From the NCBI GenBank assembly GCA_028583685.1, contig JAMXIF010001253.1, positions 80,776,339-80,840,338 of the forward strand: DNA of 64,000 nt, written 5' to 3'. The stretch comes from Petaurus breviceps papuanus (lineage: Eukaryota; Chordata; Mammalia; Diprotodontia; Petauridae). The notes below the pieces were generated by a model that was not told where the DNA came from, searched no databases, and was given only the letters and a program-made list of their open reading frames with translations. Positions 63,888 to 64,000 of this stretch are shown here, piece by piece (positions within the stretch are counted from its first letter, which is position 1; the number at the start of each line of letters is the position of its first letter). Made by a program: the position numbers and the translations under genes.

Positions 63888-64000
63888 AAACTCCTATTTC
63901 ATTTTTTTTCTTTTGATCTTCATTTTTGTGGAAAATCCATTTCTCCCATTTAATTTCTGCTTACAGTTGCTGGGTAACTACTTTATTCTCTGGGTGGAGC
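63888..64000 (-). other. Possible continuation of the old antisense L1 ORF1
   Basis: T-rich sequence in the style of the reverse-complement ORF1 coiled-coil region interrupted at 62.5 kb. Too short and worn to be sure. Confidence 0.35.

Overview
The window looks like intergenic DNA from a marsupial, and I found no intact host gene in it. The evidence is AT-rich sequence with few CpGs, L1 and half-L1 (HAL1-type) LINEs with the marsupial style of 5' leader, many L2 and CR1/L3 fragments, MIR/Ther-type SINEs with RTE-like tails, and a young tRNA-type SINE resembling WSINE1. The last points, with moderate confidence, to an Australian marsupial. The only host-gene sequence is a processed pseudogene of ribosomal protein L9 (about 9.02-9.71 kb). 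Almost all longer open frames are pieces of LINE ORF1 or ORF2 on one strand or the other.

Layout. 0.8-3.7 kb: a near full-length HAL1-type element (ORF1 but no ORF2). 3.7-4.2 kb: two SINEs. 4.26-6.14 kb: an LTR with a second, related LTR inside it. 6.1-11.9 kb: L2 and SINE fragments, two microsatellites, a dimeric SINE with a perfect 14-bp target-site duplication (TSD), and the RPL9 pseudogene. 11.9-25.1 kb: one 13.2-kb nest. A 5'-truncated L1 (TSD TAAACTGGGA) is split by a second HAL1-like element. That element is split in turn by a type-A HAL1, a shorter copy of its own family, a DNA transposon and an L1 with ORF2. A solo LTR interrupts the outer L1 further on. 25.1-31 kb: SINE, L2, CR1 and hAT fragments, an unexplained inverted repeat and a G-quadruplex-type C tract. 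31.2-32.73 kb: a LINE whose two halves lie in opposite orientation, as expected from twin priming, abutted by a solo LTR (32.73-33.96 kb). 35.1-43.2 kb: an antisense L1 split by a full-length antisense L1 (5'UTR, ORF1, long spacer, ORF2, 3'UTR), which itself carries a young SINE and a 119-bp exact internal duplication. 44.9-50.3 kb: an L1 tail, a MIR, a hAT-like element split by a third HAL1, and a second copy of the DNA transposon in the opposite orientation. 50.7-51.0 kb: a 366-bp palindromic MITE-like element. 51-64 kb: old MIR, L2, CR1 and L1 debris, a solo LTR with a 4-bp TSD inside an L2, and a young L1 tail with a 16-bp TSD.

No set of genes works together here. What the window records is a history of insertions, and the nesting gives a relative time order. 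I found no CRISPR array, tRNA, rRNA or operon, and no convincing new biological system. The most unusual items are the CpG-rich DNA transposon pair (about 96% identical), the dominance of ORF2-less L1s, the exact 119-bp copy inside an L1 ORF2, the dimeric SINE that moved as a unit, and two large inverted repeats.
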